Assembly (NCBI GenBank): GCA_035691285.1
Contig: DASSJI010000070.1
Span: forward strand, 1 to 27,823
Reading direction: 5' to 3'
Source of the DNA: DATFEN01 sp035691285
GTDB lineage: Bacteria; Acidobacteriota; Vicinamibacteria; Fen-336
Length of the DNA: 27,823 nt
Below, one piece after another: positions 7,925-16,067 of the stretch. Every line of letters begins with the position of its first letter. Within the stretch, counting starts at the first letter, position 1. The notes below the pieces were generated by a model. That model searched no databases and had not been told where the DNA came from. It saw only the letters and a program-made list of their open reading frames with translations. The position numbers and the translations under genes are program-made.

Positions 7925-9332
7925 GGCTTCTCCTTTCCCTGGCGCCGCGCGGCGGGGCGGGCCTCAGCAGCATGCCCAGCCCGCACGCGGCGCCCGCCGC
8001 GAGCAGAGCTGCGAGGCTCGGCGAGACGATACCGAAGCCGCGGCCCCCCGAAGCAGCGTGCACGGCGAGCAGCGTCGCGGCGCCGGAACCGATCGCCAGC
8101 AGCGCCTCGCGGGTTCCGGCCCGGGGCGCGTAGAGGCCCGCCACGACCGGCACGAACAGGCACACGGACAGCACCGAGTAGAACAGCGACAGCGCGCCGA
8201 TCACGTCGGGGAGCAGGATCGCCAGGGCGACGCCGAGCCCGGCGCCGGCGAGGGCCGCGAGCCGCGCCACGCGCAGCATCTCCGCCTCGCCCGCCCCGGG
8301 CCGCAGGAAACGCCGGTAGAGGTCCTGGGACAGCGAGGTGGACAGCATGAACAGGATCGCGTCGATCGTCGACACCTCGGCCGAGACCACGGCGAGGAGC
8401 CCCAGTGCGCCCAGCGCCGGCGGCAGGTCGTTCACGAGCAGCGTCGGCAGCGCCAGCTCGTGGTGGGCGAGCGCCGGGTGAAGCGCGCGGGCAGCGCTGC
8501 CGAGGAGCGGCGGAATGAAGGCGAAAGCGAAGAGGGCCGCCGCGTTCAGCAGGACTCCCGTCCGGACGGCGGCGCCGTCACGCGCGCCGTAGACCTTCTG
8601 CAGGAGCCCCGGCGAGACGACGAAGGCGGGAGCCAGGAGCGGCAGGAACATCCAGCCGGACCCGCCGCTCGAGAGGAGGGACCAGTGCGGCGCGTGGACC
8701 GACGAGGTGCGCGCGACCACCTCGCCCCAGCCCCCGAGCTGTGCCGGCCCGAGCGCGAGCGCCAGGACGAAGCCGGCCAGCATGACCGCGAGCTGCAGGA
8801 GGTTCACCCAGGCCGACGCCAGCAGGCCTCCCGCGGCGAAGTAGGCCGTGGCCACCGCGCCGCCGACCAGGCAGCCCGCCGCCTTGGGCACCCCCGCCAC
8901 CACCTCGAGGACCCACGCGAGGGCGATCAGCTGGCCGGCCAGGATCGCCAGCGTTCCCAGCCACAGCAGCGCCGCGACGAGGCCGCGCACGCGCCGGTCG
9001 AAGCGGTGCTCGAGGTAGTCGCCCACCGTGCGCAGGTCGTGCTGGCGCGCGACGGCCCAGATCCGGGGCCCCACGCTGAGCGCCATCACGAGCGAGCCGA
9101 TGGCGGCCGAGCCCACCCACCACCAGGCGCTCAGGCCGTCGCGATAGCCCAGGCCCGCCGCGCCCACCGTGGAGCCGGCGCCGATGTTCGCGGCGAGCAG
9201 CGTCGTCGCGAGCAAGCCGGGCCCCAGCGCACGTCCGGCCACGAAGAAGTCCGAGGCGCCGCGCACGCGGCGCCCGATCCACAACCCGAGAGCGACCTGC
9301 GCGACCGCGTAGGCGACGAGCAGCCCGAGCAC
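7917..9332 (-). CDS. Sodium:solute symporter (SSS) family transporter
   Basis: The product has 471 residues and about 13 hydrophobic helices. The N-terminal 'LWIGRRVRGASDFFVAGRALGPGLLATTLLAANIGAGSTVG' is the SSS signature region. 'LSAWWWVGSAAIG', 'HDLRTVGDYLEHRF' and 'VVSAEVSTIDAILFMLSTSLSQDLYRRFLRP' further support the family. It is expected to import a small metabolite such as an organic acid, amino acid or sugar with Na+; the sequence does not say which. Translation starts at GTG 9332, four bases beyond the stop of the upstream P1 peptidase gene, so the two are likely coupled. It overlaps the following SDR gene by eight bases. Confidence 0.9.
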   Translation of the reverse strand: MLGLLVAYAVAQVALGLWIGRRVRGASDFFVAGRALGPGLLATTLLAANIGAGSTVGAAGLGYRDGLSAWWWVGSAAIGSLVMALSVGPRIWAVARQHDLRTVGDYLEHRFDRRVRGLVAALLWLGTLAILAGQLIALAWVLEVVAGVPKAAGCLVGGAVATAYFAAGGLLASAWVNLLQLAVMLAGFVLALALGPAQLGGWGEVVARTSSVHAPHWSLLSSGGSGWMFLPLLAPAFVVSPGLLQKVYGARDGAAVRTGVLLNAAALFAFAFIPPLLGSAARALHPALAHHELALPTLLVNDLPPALGALGLLAVVSAEVSTIDAILFMLSTSLSQDLYRRFLRPGAGEAEMLRVARLAALAGAGLGVALAILLPDVIGALSLFYSVLSVCLFVPVVAGLYAPRAGTREALLAIGSGAATLLAVHAASGGRGFGIVSPSLAALLAAGAACGLGMLLRPAPPRGARERRSHA

Positions 9333-9336
9333 TGTG

Positions 9337-10401
9337 TCAGCGGCTGCCGTTCGGGGCGAGGTCCCGCGCCGCCGGCAGGCCGAGCTCGGGCAGGCCGGAC
9401 GACTGGAGCGCGGCCCGCACGATCGCGTCGGCGATCGCCTCGGCGGCGAGCGCGCCGATCAGCGTCAGACGGGCGTCGTCGGTGGCGACGTCGAGACGCG
9501 CGGTGGCCAGGGCGAAGACGGTGTCGCCGTCGCGCGGCGTGTGGACCGGCGAGAGGGCCCGGGCCAGGCCGTCGTGGGCCATCTGGGCCACCTTCTGGGC
9601 CTGGGCCTTGGTGAGGGCGACGTTGGTCGCGACGACCCCGAGGGTGGTGTTCGTGATGCCCGCCCCGGGCCGCCGGGCAGCAGTCGACCCGGAGCGCAGG
9701 AGAACGCGAGCGTCGGCGAGGCCCTTGCCGTCCTCGGTACGCACGCCCGCCACGACCTTCCCGCTCGCGGGGTCGATCACGTCCCCGACGGCGTTCACCG
9801 CCACGAGCGCCCCCACGACGAGGCCGTCCGGCATGGCGATCGCCACCGAGCCGATCCCGGCCTTCATGGCGCGGCCGGGGCCCAGGAGCTTCCCGACGGT
9901 GGCGCCCGCGCCCGCCCCGACGTTGCCTTCGGCCACGGGCCCGTCGCTGGCCGCCGCTGCCGCACGGTAGCCGCAGTCGGCCCCGGGCCGCACGCTCGGC
10001 TTCCCGGCGAGGGGGAGGTCGAACAGGATCGCGGCGGGCACGATCGGCACCCTGGCGACGCCCACGTCGTAGCCGTGGCCGCGCTCCTCGAGCCAGCGCA
10101 CCACGCCGGTCGCGGCCTCGAGGCCGAAGGCGCTCCCGCCCGAGAGGACGATCGCGTGCACGACGGACACGCTGTTGCGCGGCTCGAGCAGGTCCGTCTC
10201 GCGCGTGCCGGGGGCTCCGCCGCGCACGTCCACGCCCGCCGTCGCGCCGTACTCGGTCAGGACCGCCGTGCAGCCCGTGGGCTTCTCGGAGAGCGTGAAG
10301 TGCCCGACCTTGACCCCGGGAACCTCCGTCAGGCCCTTCGAGCCGGCCCGCGCTAGGCCGGGCAGGAGCGTCAGGCTCACGGCCAGCAGCAGGCGGCGCA
10401 C
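9337..10401 (-). CDS. Secreted P1-family peptidase (DmpA / L-aminopeptidase-D-esterase type)
   Basis: The product has 354 residues. An N-terminal signal peptide (VRRLLLAVSLTLLPGLARA, about residues 1-19) predicts export. The mature region begins 'LTEVPGVKVGHFTL' and contains 'GCTAVLTEYGATAGVDVRGGAPGTRETDLL', 'AIVLSGGSAFGLEAATGV' and 'MAHDGLARALSPVHTPRDGDTVFAL', all characteristic of the S58/DmpA fold. The self-processing nucleophile lies in 'GITNTTLGVVATN' at about residues 248-260, where a Thr becomes the new N-terminus of the beta chain. Family members release N-terminal D-, L- or beta-amino acids. The GTG at 10399-10401 is chosen because the signal peptide starts there and a TAGTCT hexamer lies seven bases upstream. 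The longer upstream frame reads into the divergent M20 gene. Confidence 0.88.
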   Translation of the reverse strand: MRRLLLAVSLTLLPGLARAGSKGLTEVPGVKVGHFTLSEKPTGCTAVLTEYGATAGVDVRGGAPGTRETDLLEPRNSVSVVHAIVLSGGSAFGLEAATGVVRWLEERGHGYDVGVARVPIVPAAILFDLPLAGKPSVRPGADCGYRAAAAASDGPVAEGNVGAGAGATVGKLLGPGRAMKAGIGSVAIAMPDGLVVGALVAVNAVGDVIDPASGKVVAGVRTEDGKGLADARVLLRSGSTAARRPGAGITNTTLGVVATNVALTKAQAQKVAQMAHDGLARALSPVHTPRDGDTVFALATARLDVATDDARLTLIGALAAEAIADAIVRAALQSSGLPELGLPAARDLAPNGSR

Positions 10402-10408
10402 GGCGGCG

Positions 10409-10414
10409 AGACTA
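10409..10414 (-). promoter_or_regulatory. -10 element of P1 peptidase operon, apparently leaderless
   Basis: On the minus strand TAGTCT (a TAnnnT hexamer) is separated by seven bases (cgccgcc) from the GTG start at 10401. No Shine-Dalgarno sequence fits between them. A TTG-starting -35 candidate lies about 18 bases further upstream. This matches the spacing at several other genes in the window. Confidence 0.45.
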
Positions 10415-10449
10415 GCCCAGGCACGGCGCCGCCCACAACCCGGCCGCGT

Positions 10450-10455
10450 TACGAT
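10450..10455 (+). promoter_or_regulatory. Possible -10 element of M20 peptidase gene
   Basis: TACGAT lies seven bases before an in-frame GTG at 10463 and overlaps the ATG at 10454. If it is the -10 element, the transcript would be leaderless and the true start would be GTG 10463. The evidence is weaker than for rpiB. Confidence 0.35.
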
Positions 10456-11734
10456 GGTGCGCGTGCGCGACATCCGCGACCACATCCTCGGCGAGGTCGA
10501 TGCGCTCCGCGACGAGCTGACGGCGTTCGCCTCCGAGCTGGTGCGCATTCCCACCGTCAACCCGCCCGGCGAGGCCTACGCCGACTGCGCGCGCCACATC
10601 GGTGCGCGGCTCGCGTCGTTCGGTCACGCGGTCGAGTACTACGCGGCGGAGGGCTGCCCCGAGCACACCGCGCGGCATCCCCGTGTGAACGTGATCGGCG
10701 TGCGTGCCGGCGCGTGCAAGGGACCCGTGGTGCACCTGAACGGCCACCTCGACGTGGTGCCGGCGGGCGCGGGCTGGACGCGCGATCCGTTCGGCGGCGA
10801 GATCGAAGGCGGCCGGGTGTGGGGCCGCGGCGCCAGCGACATGAAGGCCGGCCTCGCCGCCGCCATCTACTCCGTCGAGGCGCTGCGCCGCGCGGGGGTA
10901 AAGCCGGCGGGCGGCGTCGAAGTGAGCGCGACGGTCGACGAGGAGTCGGGCGGGCAGGCCGGCGTCGCGTGGCTTGCGGAGCGTGGGCGCATCGCCAAGG
11001 GCCGCGTCGACTATGTGATCATCCCCGAGCCGCTCGGGGTCGACCGCATCTGCATCGGCCACCGCGGCGTCTACTGGTTCGACGTCGAGACCCGGGGACG
11101 CATCGCCCACGGCTCGATGCCTTTTCTCGGCGTCTCGGCGATCGACCACCTGGGCGCGATCCTCGAGGCCGTCCGCACGGAGCTCCGTCCAGCCCTCGCC
11201 GGCCGTCGCACCGCCATGCCCGTCGTGCCGGAGGGCTCGGACCGCGCCACGATCAACGTCAACGCGGTCTCGGGGGGACAGTTCGGTGACGCCCTCCAGA
11301 CCCCCTGCGTCGCAGACCGCGCCCTCGGCGTCTTCGATCGCCGCTTCCTCGCGGAGGAAGGGTTCGAGCGGACCCGCGAGGAGATCGTCGCCCTGCTCGA
11401 GCGCGTCAAGGCACGGGTGCCGGGGCTCGAGTACGCGCTGCGGGACCGCCTTGTCGTCCACCCCACCCGCACGCCGGAGGGATCGCCCCTGATCGCGGCG
11501 CTCCGGCGCACGATCCTCGAGGTGCTGGGCCGGGAGGCTCGGATCGTCGCGAGCCCCGGCACGTACGACCAGAAGCACGTCGACCGCATCGGCGGCGTGC
11601 CGCACTGCGTCGCCTACGGCCCGGGCGAGCTCGAGCGCGCGCACCAGCCCGACGAGTGGGCGAGCATCGACGACCTGGTGGCGTCGACCAAGGTGCTGGC
11701 GCTCACGACGCTGGACCTGGCGGGCCCCGGATAG
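10454..11734 (+). CDS. M20-family metallopeptidase (ArgE/DapE/ACY1 type)
   Basis: The product has 426 residues and is a cytosolic di-zinc amidohydrolase acting on N-acyl amino acids or small peptides. Metal ligands are visible in order: His in 'HLNGHLDVVPAG', Asp in 'GRGASDMKAGLAA', Glu-Glu in 'TVDEESGGQAG', Glu/Asp region 'IIPEPLGVDR', and the last His in 'ERAHQPDEWASI'. A dimerisation insert ('CIGHRGVYWFDVETRGRIAHGSMP') lies between. The start could be ATG 10454 or GTG 10463 nine bases later; the second fits a leaderless promoter. It is divergent from the P1 peptidase operon, so the locus looks like a small peptide or acyl-amino-acid utilisation cluster. It is not in the arginine operon, so calling it argE would be speculative. 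Confidence 0.88.
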   Translation: MVRVRDIRDHILGEVDALRDELTAFASELVRIPTVNPPGEAYADCARHIGARLASFGHAVEYYAAEGCPEHTARHPRVNVIGVRAGACKGPVVHLNGHLDVVPAGAGWTRDPFGGEIEGGRVWGRGASDMKAGLAAAIYSVEALRRAGVKPAGGVEVSATVDEESGGQAGVAWLAERGRIAKGRVDYVIIPEPLGVDRICIGHRGVYWFDVETRGRIAHGSMPFLGVSAIDHLGAILEAVRTELRPALAGRRTAMPVVPEGSDRATINVNAVSGGQFGDALQTPCVADRALGVFDRRFLAEEGFERTREEIVALLERVKARVPGLEYALRDRLVVHPTRTPEGSPLIAALRRTILEVLGREARIVASPGTYDQKHVDRIGGVPHCVAYGPGELERAHQPDEWASIDDLVASTKVLALTTLDLAGPG

Positions 11735-11745
11735 GGCGAAGGCAG

Positions 11746-11751
11746 TACCAT
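11746..11751 (+). promoter_or_regulatory. Candidate -10 element upstream of DinG-type helicase
   Basis: TACCAT lies 18 bases before the CTG start, which leaves room for a short leader carrying the purine-rich ribosome-binding site. No strong -35 is seen, and the helicase may instead be read through from the M20 gene. Confidence 0.3.
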
Positions 11752-11757
11752 CTCCGG

Positions 11758-11769
11758 AAAGGGGGAGAG
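11758..11769 (+). promoter_or_regulatory. Strong purine-rich ribosome-binding site that decides the CTG start
   Basis: AAAGGGGGAGAG ends directly before the CTG at 11770. The AGGGGG core ends four bases upstream of the codon. It is the only good Shine-Dalgarno sequence near the conserved N-terminus of the helicase. Confidence 0.6.
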
Positions 11770-13668
11770 CTGAGCGACGCGACCTCGTTCTTCGGCCGGA
11801 GCGGACCGCTGGAACGCGCCCTGCCCGGTTACGAGGAGCGCCCCGCCCAGGCCCGGCTCTCCGCCGCCGTGGCCGAGACGCTGCAGGAGGGCGGCGTCCT
11901 GCTCGCCGAGGCGGGCACGGGCACCGGCAAGACGCTTGCGTACCTGCTGCCTGCCGTCGAGCTGGGCCGGCGCGTCGTCGTCTCGACGGGCACCAAGAAC
12001 CTCCAGGAGCAGCTCGTCACGAAGGACCTGCCTCTGCTGGCGCGGGCGCTCGGCCGGGACCTGTCGGTCGCCGTGATGAAAGGGCGCGGGAACTACCTGT
12101 GCCTGCTCCGCTTCCGGTCGTTCCAGGAGGCGGGCAGCTTCAGGCGCTTCGAAGAGCTGCCGGTGTTCCGGGCCGTCGAGGCGTGGGCGCCGCGCACCGC
12201 CACCGGCGATCGCGCCGAGGTCGAGGACATGCCGGACTCGGTGGAGTTCTGGCGCGAGATCTCGGCGACCAGCGAGAACTGCATCGGCCAGGCGTGCGCG
12301 GACTTCGAGGCGTGCTGGGTCACGAAGATGCGCCAGCGCGCCCTCGAGGCGGACCTCGTGATCGTCAACCACCACCTGCTCTGCGCCGACCTCGCCGTCA
12401 AGGACGTCGGCTTCGGCGAGGTGGTGCCCGGCTACGACACGCTGATCCTCGACGAGGCTCACCTGCTGGAAGACGTGGCGACGCAGTACTTCGGCGTCAG
12501 CGTGTCGTCGCGACGTGTGGACGAGATCGCCCGGGACGTCGAGCGCGAGCTGAAGGCCGCACGCCTGGACGCCCGGAGCGTGCTCACCGAGGTGGAGAAC
12601 GTGCGCCACCGCGCCGAGCGTTTCTTCAAGCTGCTGGCGCGGGGCGCCGGCCGGCGGCTCGCGCCCGGCTGGATGGACGACCTCATCCGCGAGGAGGCCC
12701 AGGCGCTGCTGCTGCGGCTCGAGGGCCTGCGCACCGCGATCCTGGCGATCCCGGAGCGCCCCGAGCCCCTGACGGCCCTCGCCGGCCGCGCCCAGGAGCT
12801 GCGCCAGCAGATGCAGTTCGTGCTCGAGGCCGACGAGGACAGCCACGTGTTCTTCGTCGAGGTGCGCGGGCGCGGCGTGTTCCTGAAGGCGACGCCGATC
12901 GACGTCTCGGCGCGGCTCCGGGAGACGCTGTTCGACAACGTCCGGGCCGCGGTCCTCACCTCGGCCACGCTGGCGGTGGACGGCCGCTTCGACTACCTGA
13001 AGGCACGCCTGGGCCTGCGGGAGACGGCGGAGCTCCTGCTGCCGTCGCCGTTCCGGTACGAGGAGCAGGCTGTGCTCTACGTGCCGCGGCGCATGCCCGA
13101 TCCTCGCGATCCGGCGTTCGTGGAGCGGGCGGCCGAGGAGGTCCGCGCGTTGCTCGAGAGGAGCCGCGGCCGCGCCTTCGTGCTCTTCACCAGCTACGCA
13201 AACATGAACGCGGTCGCGGAACGTCTGGCCGGGGAGCTGGACTACCCGATCCTGATGCAGGGCGAGGCGCCCAAGCCGGCGCTCCTCGAGCAGTTCCGGA
13301 CGACGCCGAACGCCGTGCTGCTCGCAACCGCCTCGTTCTGGCAAGGCGTGGACGTCGCGGGCGAGCAGCTCTCGTGCGTGATCGTCGACAAGCTGCCGTT
13401 CGCCTCGCCATCGGACCCGGTGGTGTCCGCGCGCATCGACCATCTCCGAAGCCTGGGCGAGAACCCCTTTTCGGATTACCAGGTGCCCGTCGCGATCCTG
13501 ATGCTCAAGCAGGGCCTCGGTCGGCTGATCCGCTCGCGGGGCGATCGAGGCATCCTCGCCGTCCTCGACAGCCGGCTGCTGGAGCGTCCCTACGGGCGGC
13601 GCTTCCTCCAGAGCCTGCCCCCGGCGCGGCTCGTCCACGACCTCGACGAGGTGGCGGCGTTCCTGTAG
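11770..13668 (+). CDS. dinG: ATP-dependent DNA helicase, DinG/XPD-like, CTG start
   Basis: The product has 632 residues and is an SF2 5'-3' helicase with an Fe-S domain, predicted to act in DNA repair or R-loop/replication-conflict resolution. Motifs in order are Walker A 'AEAGTGTGKTLAYLLP' (about 47-61); four Fe-S cysteines at about 111, 171, 176 and 182 (NYLC, ENC, QAC, EAC); DEAH box 'LILDEAHLLED' (about 225-235); 'VLTSATL'; 'FVLFTSYANM'; 'SFWQGVDVAGEQL'; and 'GLGRLIRSRGDRG'. No ATG, GTG or TTG occurs in frame near the conserved N-terminus. The frame upstream to ATG 11656 is antisense-like and overlaps the M20 coding end. The CTG at 11770, preceded by AGGGGGAG, yields (M)SDATSFFGRSGPLERALPG, which fits the family N-terminus. 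I therefore infer CTG initiation. Confidence 0.9.
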   Translation: MSDATSFFGRSGPLERALPGYEERPAQARLSAAVAETLQEGGVLLAEAGTGTGKTLAYLLPAVELGRRVVVSTGTKNLQEQLVTKDLPLLARALGRDLSVAVMKGRGNYLCLLRFRSFQEAGSFRRFEELPVFRAVEAWAPRTATGDRAEVEDMPDSVEFWREISATSENCIGQACADFEACWVTKMRQRALEADLVIVNHHLLCADLAVKDVGFGEVVPGYDTLILDEAHLLEDVATQYFGVSVSSRRVDEIARDVERELKAARLDARSVLTEVENVRHRAERFFKLLARGAGRRLAPGWMDDLIREEAQALLLRLEGLRTAILAIPERPEPLTALAGRAQELRQQMQFVLEADEDSHVFFVEVRGRGVFLKATPIDVSARLRETLFDNVRAAVLTSATLAVDGRFDYLKARLGLRETAELLLPSPFRYEEQAVLYVPRRMPDPRDPAFVERAAEEVRALLERSRGRAFVLFTSYANMNAVAERLAGELDYPILMQGEAPKPALLEQFRTTPNAVLLATASFWQGVDVAGEQLSCVIVDKLPFASPSDPVVSARIDHLRSLGENPFSDYQVPVAILMLKQGLGRLIRSRGDRGILAVLDSRLLERPYGRRFLQSLPPARLVHDLDEVAAFL

Positions 13669-13692
13669 CGGCACGTCCGCGCTGGCGGCGGA

Positions 13693-14781
13693 TCAGCGGC
13701 GACGCCACGCCCCCCGGATCTCCGAGGCGGCGCCCTCGGCGGCGACCGCGTCGCGCTCCGTCGGCTCGTCCGCGCCGTAGCGCGCGCCCATGAACAGCTC
13801 GGTCAGCGTCCGCAGCGGTCGCACCGGCTCGCCCACGCGCCGCGCGAACTCGCGGGCCGTCTCGAACGGGTGCCGGCGCGGCACGCGCCGGGCTGCGTCG
13901 GACAGGAAGCGCAGGTAGGCGCGCAGGATCCGTCCCCGGGCGCCCGCGTGCGGCACGAGGGGCGGCGCGGGTTCGGGAGGCAATGCCTCATCCTCCAGAG
14001 GCAGCGCCTCGAGTGCCTCGAGGGAGGGGGCCGCTCCCCTGGGCGAGCGACGAAACAGCCGGACGGCGGTCAGGATCCCTCCGCCGCCGAGGAGCAGCGA
14101 GAGGATGAGGAAGCGGTGGGCGACTCCCATGGGCTCCGCCCGGACGCCGCGGCTCGCCGCGACTAGCACGGACTCGGCCGGACGAGGCGGGACCAGCAGG
14201 AAGAACGCCACCGTGCCCGCCGCCACGGGCCAGGCCAGGCTGAGCGCCCGAGCCCCGACGAAACGCAGCGCTGGAACGCGCGCGCGAGGGTGTGCCGCCA
14301 GGGTTCGCGCCCAGTGGTCGAACACCAGGAAGCCGGAGAGCAAGGGAAGGAAGCCGGTCACGACCGACGCGGCGGCGAGCCCGCCGTGGAGCGCCGTCAG
14401 CGCGACGAGGGCACCGGCGTTCATCAGGGCCGCGAGCGCCCCCGCTTCCGACGCAGCGAGGAGCAGGGTCGGGACCTGCAGCCAGGCGAGCAGCAGCGCC
14501 GCCCGCGGCAGCAGCGCCGGCGCGGCCCCCACGACGAGAGGCGTCACCAGCACGAGGCCGGCGTGCAGGAGTCCCAGGAGAACGCGGACTCGCCCGCGCC
14601 CCACGGCATCGAGACCCGAGAAGACACGGGATCCCACCAGCGGCGCGACGCTCAAGGCCAGCCCCTGCAGGAGCGCGAGCCCGCCGACGGCCGCGGCCGG
14701 CGCGGCCTGCCACGCGAGCAAGGCATGCGCCGCGGTCAGCACGGAGAGGGCCCACAGGAGCAGATCGCGGGCGGCGAGCAT
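13693..14781 (-). CDS. Membrane protein with C-terminal DUF4129; TgpA-like but lacking the transglutaminase core
   Basis: The product has 362 residues. The first ~210 form about six or seven hydrophobic helices (LLLWALSVLTAAHALLAWQAA, VTGFLPLLSGFLVFDHWARTLAAHP, ALSLAWPVAAGTVAFFLLVPPRPAES), resembling the N-terminal part of TgpA/DUF3488 proteins. One more helix (FLILSLLLGGGGILTAVRLF) follows, then a cytosolic tail with DUF4129 features: 'LRAYLRFLSDAARRVPRRHPFETAREFARRV' and 'LTELFMGARYG'. In TgpA proteins a transglutaminase domain with a Cys-His-Asp triad sits between these halves, and here it is absent. Its ATG overlaps the DUF58 stop by one base (TGATG), making it the third gene of the MoxR-DUF58-DUF4129 operon. 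The function is probably in envelope protein assembly or maturation; this is inference. Confidence 0.78.
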   Translation of the reverse strand: MLAARDLLLWALSVLTAAHALLAWQAAPAAAVGGLALLQGLALSVAPLVGSRVFSGLDAVGRGRVRVLLGLLHAGLVLVTPLVVGAAPALLPRAALLLAWLQVPTLLLAASEAGALAALMNAGALVALTALHGGLAAASVVTGFLPLLSGFLVFDHWARTLAAHPRARVPALRFVGARALSLAWPVAAGTVAFFLLVPPRPAESVLVAASRGVRAEPMGVAHRFLILSLLLGGGGILTAVRLFRRSPRGAAPSLEALEALPLEDEALPPEPAPPLVPHAGARGRILRAYLRFLSDAARRVPRRHPFETAREFARRVGEPVRPLRTLTELFMGARYGADEPTERDAVAAEGAASEIRGAWRRR

Positions 14782-16058
14782 CAAGAGGGCCCCGCGAACA
14801 GGTCCGCCCGCGGCAGCTCGGCCGCGAGGTCGTCCTCCACGCCGAGGATCGCCCCTGGCACGCCGTGGTCGCGGAGCAGCGCCCTGAGCTGCTCCTGGGC
14901 CTCCAGCATCCGTTCCCGCGGCAGCGGCCACTTGTCCACCGGGGCGAACGAATCGCCGTTGACGAACACGAGGAGCGGATGCACGCCGCGCTCGCGCAAG
15001 CCCTGGACGCAGGCCTCCACGCGCCGCACGTCTACGCGGATCGTCGCGAACAGGATCGCGGCCGTGCTCCCGAACGCCAGGGCCGGTCGCTGCCGCTCGA
15101 CCAGCTCGAGCACGTCCTCCGTGCCGTCCATGCCCACGCGGATCAGCTCGTCGAGAGCATGTGCGAGGTGCGCCTCGCCGCGCCCTGCAGGCACCAGGAC
15201 GGCGTGCTTCGCCGCGCCGTGGACCTCGACGCTCTGCCCGCGCTGCGTGGCGGTCCAGAGCAGCGACGCGGCGGTCCGCACGACGTACTCGAGGGCGGAC
15301 TTGCGTCCCGTCCCCGCGCGGTGGCCGCGCTCCAGGTCCAGGAACAGCGCGAACTGCGGCTCGAGGTCCACCTCGACCTCCTTGACCGCGAGCGAGCCCA
15401 GGCGGGCCGTGGCCGGCCAGTGGATGCGGCGCAGCCCGTCCTCCGGGCGCCAGTCGCGCACGCCCATGTAGGCCGAGCTCTGGCCCGGACGAGCCACGGT
15501 CGTCTCGCGAGGCGCAAAGGTCGGCCGCGCACCGATGCGCTCGATACCCAGCACCTCGTGCACGCGCGGGAAGACCGCGAAGCTCGAGATCCCTCCCAGC
15601 GGGACGCTCACGCGGAACAGGCCCGCGGGATCGGCGCCCGAGAGCGTGAGCGGACCCAGCGTATAGACGCCCCAGTCGCGCGAGCACGCGGTCCGGTAGC
15701 GGAGCCGCCGCCGGCAGCGCCCTGGCAGCGGCCCCGGCTCCAGCAGGCTTTGCCTGTCGGCGTGGCCGGGCCCGAACGCGTCCCCGAGCTCGACGAGGAG
15801 CGCCCTCCGCGGCGATCGGTTCTCGAGGACGAGGTCGACGACCACGGTGTCGCCCTCGAACGCGTTCGGGTAGACCTCGCGCCGGAGGGACAGGCCCGCG
15901 AGGGCGCGACGCGACGCCAGGTGGGCGGCGAGCAGCAGGAGCCCCCAGCCGAAGGCGACGCCCCAGAGCGCGTCGGCCCGCAGCAACAGGGCGAGGGCGA
16001 GGACCCACGGCAGACCGCCGAAGGCGAAGGTGCGGAGGCGGCTGCCCCGGTGGAGCAC
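14781..16058 (-). CDS. DUF58 domain protein (vWA-like fold), MoxR partner
   Basis: The product has 425 residues. Two short N-terminal helices (WVLALALLLRADALWGVAFGWGLLLLAAHLA) anchor it to the membrane. A beta-rich region follows (NAFEGDTVVVDLVLENRSPRRALLVELGD), and then the DUF58 signature 'GQSSAYMGVRDWRPEDGLRRIHWPATARLGSLAVKEVE' at about 190-230, followed by 'FALFLDLERGH' and a vWA-like remainder. DUF58 proteins are nearly always encoded next to MoxR ATPases and are thought to be their substrates or adaptors. Translation starts at GTG 16058, nine bases after the MoxR stop, and the gene ends overlapping the DUF4129 gene. No other start is better supported. Confidence 0.88.
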   Translation of the reverse strand: MLHRGSRLRTFAFGGLPWVLALALLLRADALWGVAFGWGLLLLAAHLASRRALAGLSLRREVYPNAFEGDTVVVDLVLENRSPRRALLVELGDAFGPGHADRQSLLEPGPLPGRCRRRLRYRTACSRDWGVYTLGPLTLSGADPAGLFRVSVPLGGISSFAVFPRVHEVLGIERIGARPTFAPRETTVARPGQSSAYMGVRDWRPEDGLRRIHWPATARLGSLAVKEVEVDLEPQFALFLDLERGHRAGTGRKSALEYVVRTAASLLWTATQRGQSVEVHGAAKHAVLVPAGRGEAHLAHALDELIRVGMDGTEDVLELVERQRPALAFGSTAAILFATIRVDVRRVEACVQGLRERGVHPLLVFVNGDSFAPVDKWPLPRERMLEAQEQLRALLRDHGVPGAILGVEDDLAAELPRADLFAGPS

Positions 16059-16067
16059 CGTGCAGCC

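Noticed and set aside
7845..9614. Long plus-strand frame of 589 codons
   Set aside because: It is antisense to the SSS symporter and P1 peptidase; composition is Arg/Gln/Gly-rich with no motifs.
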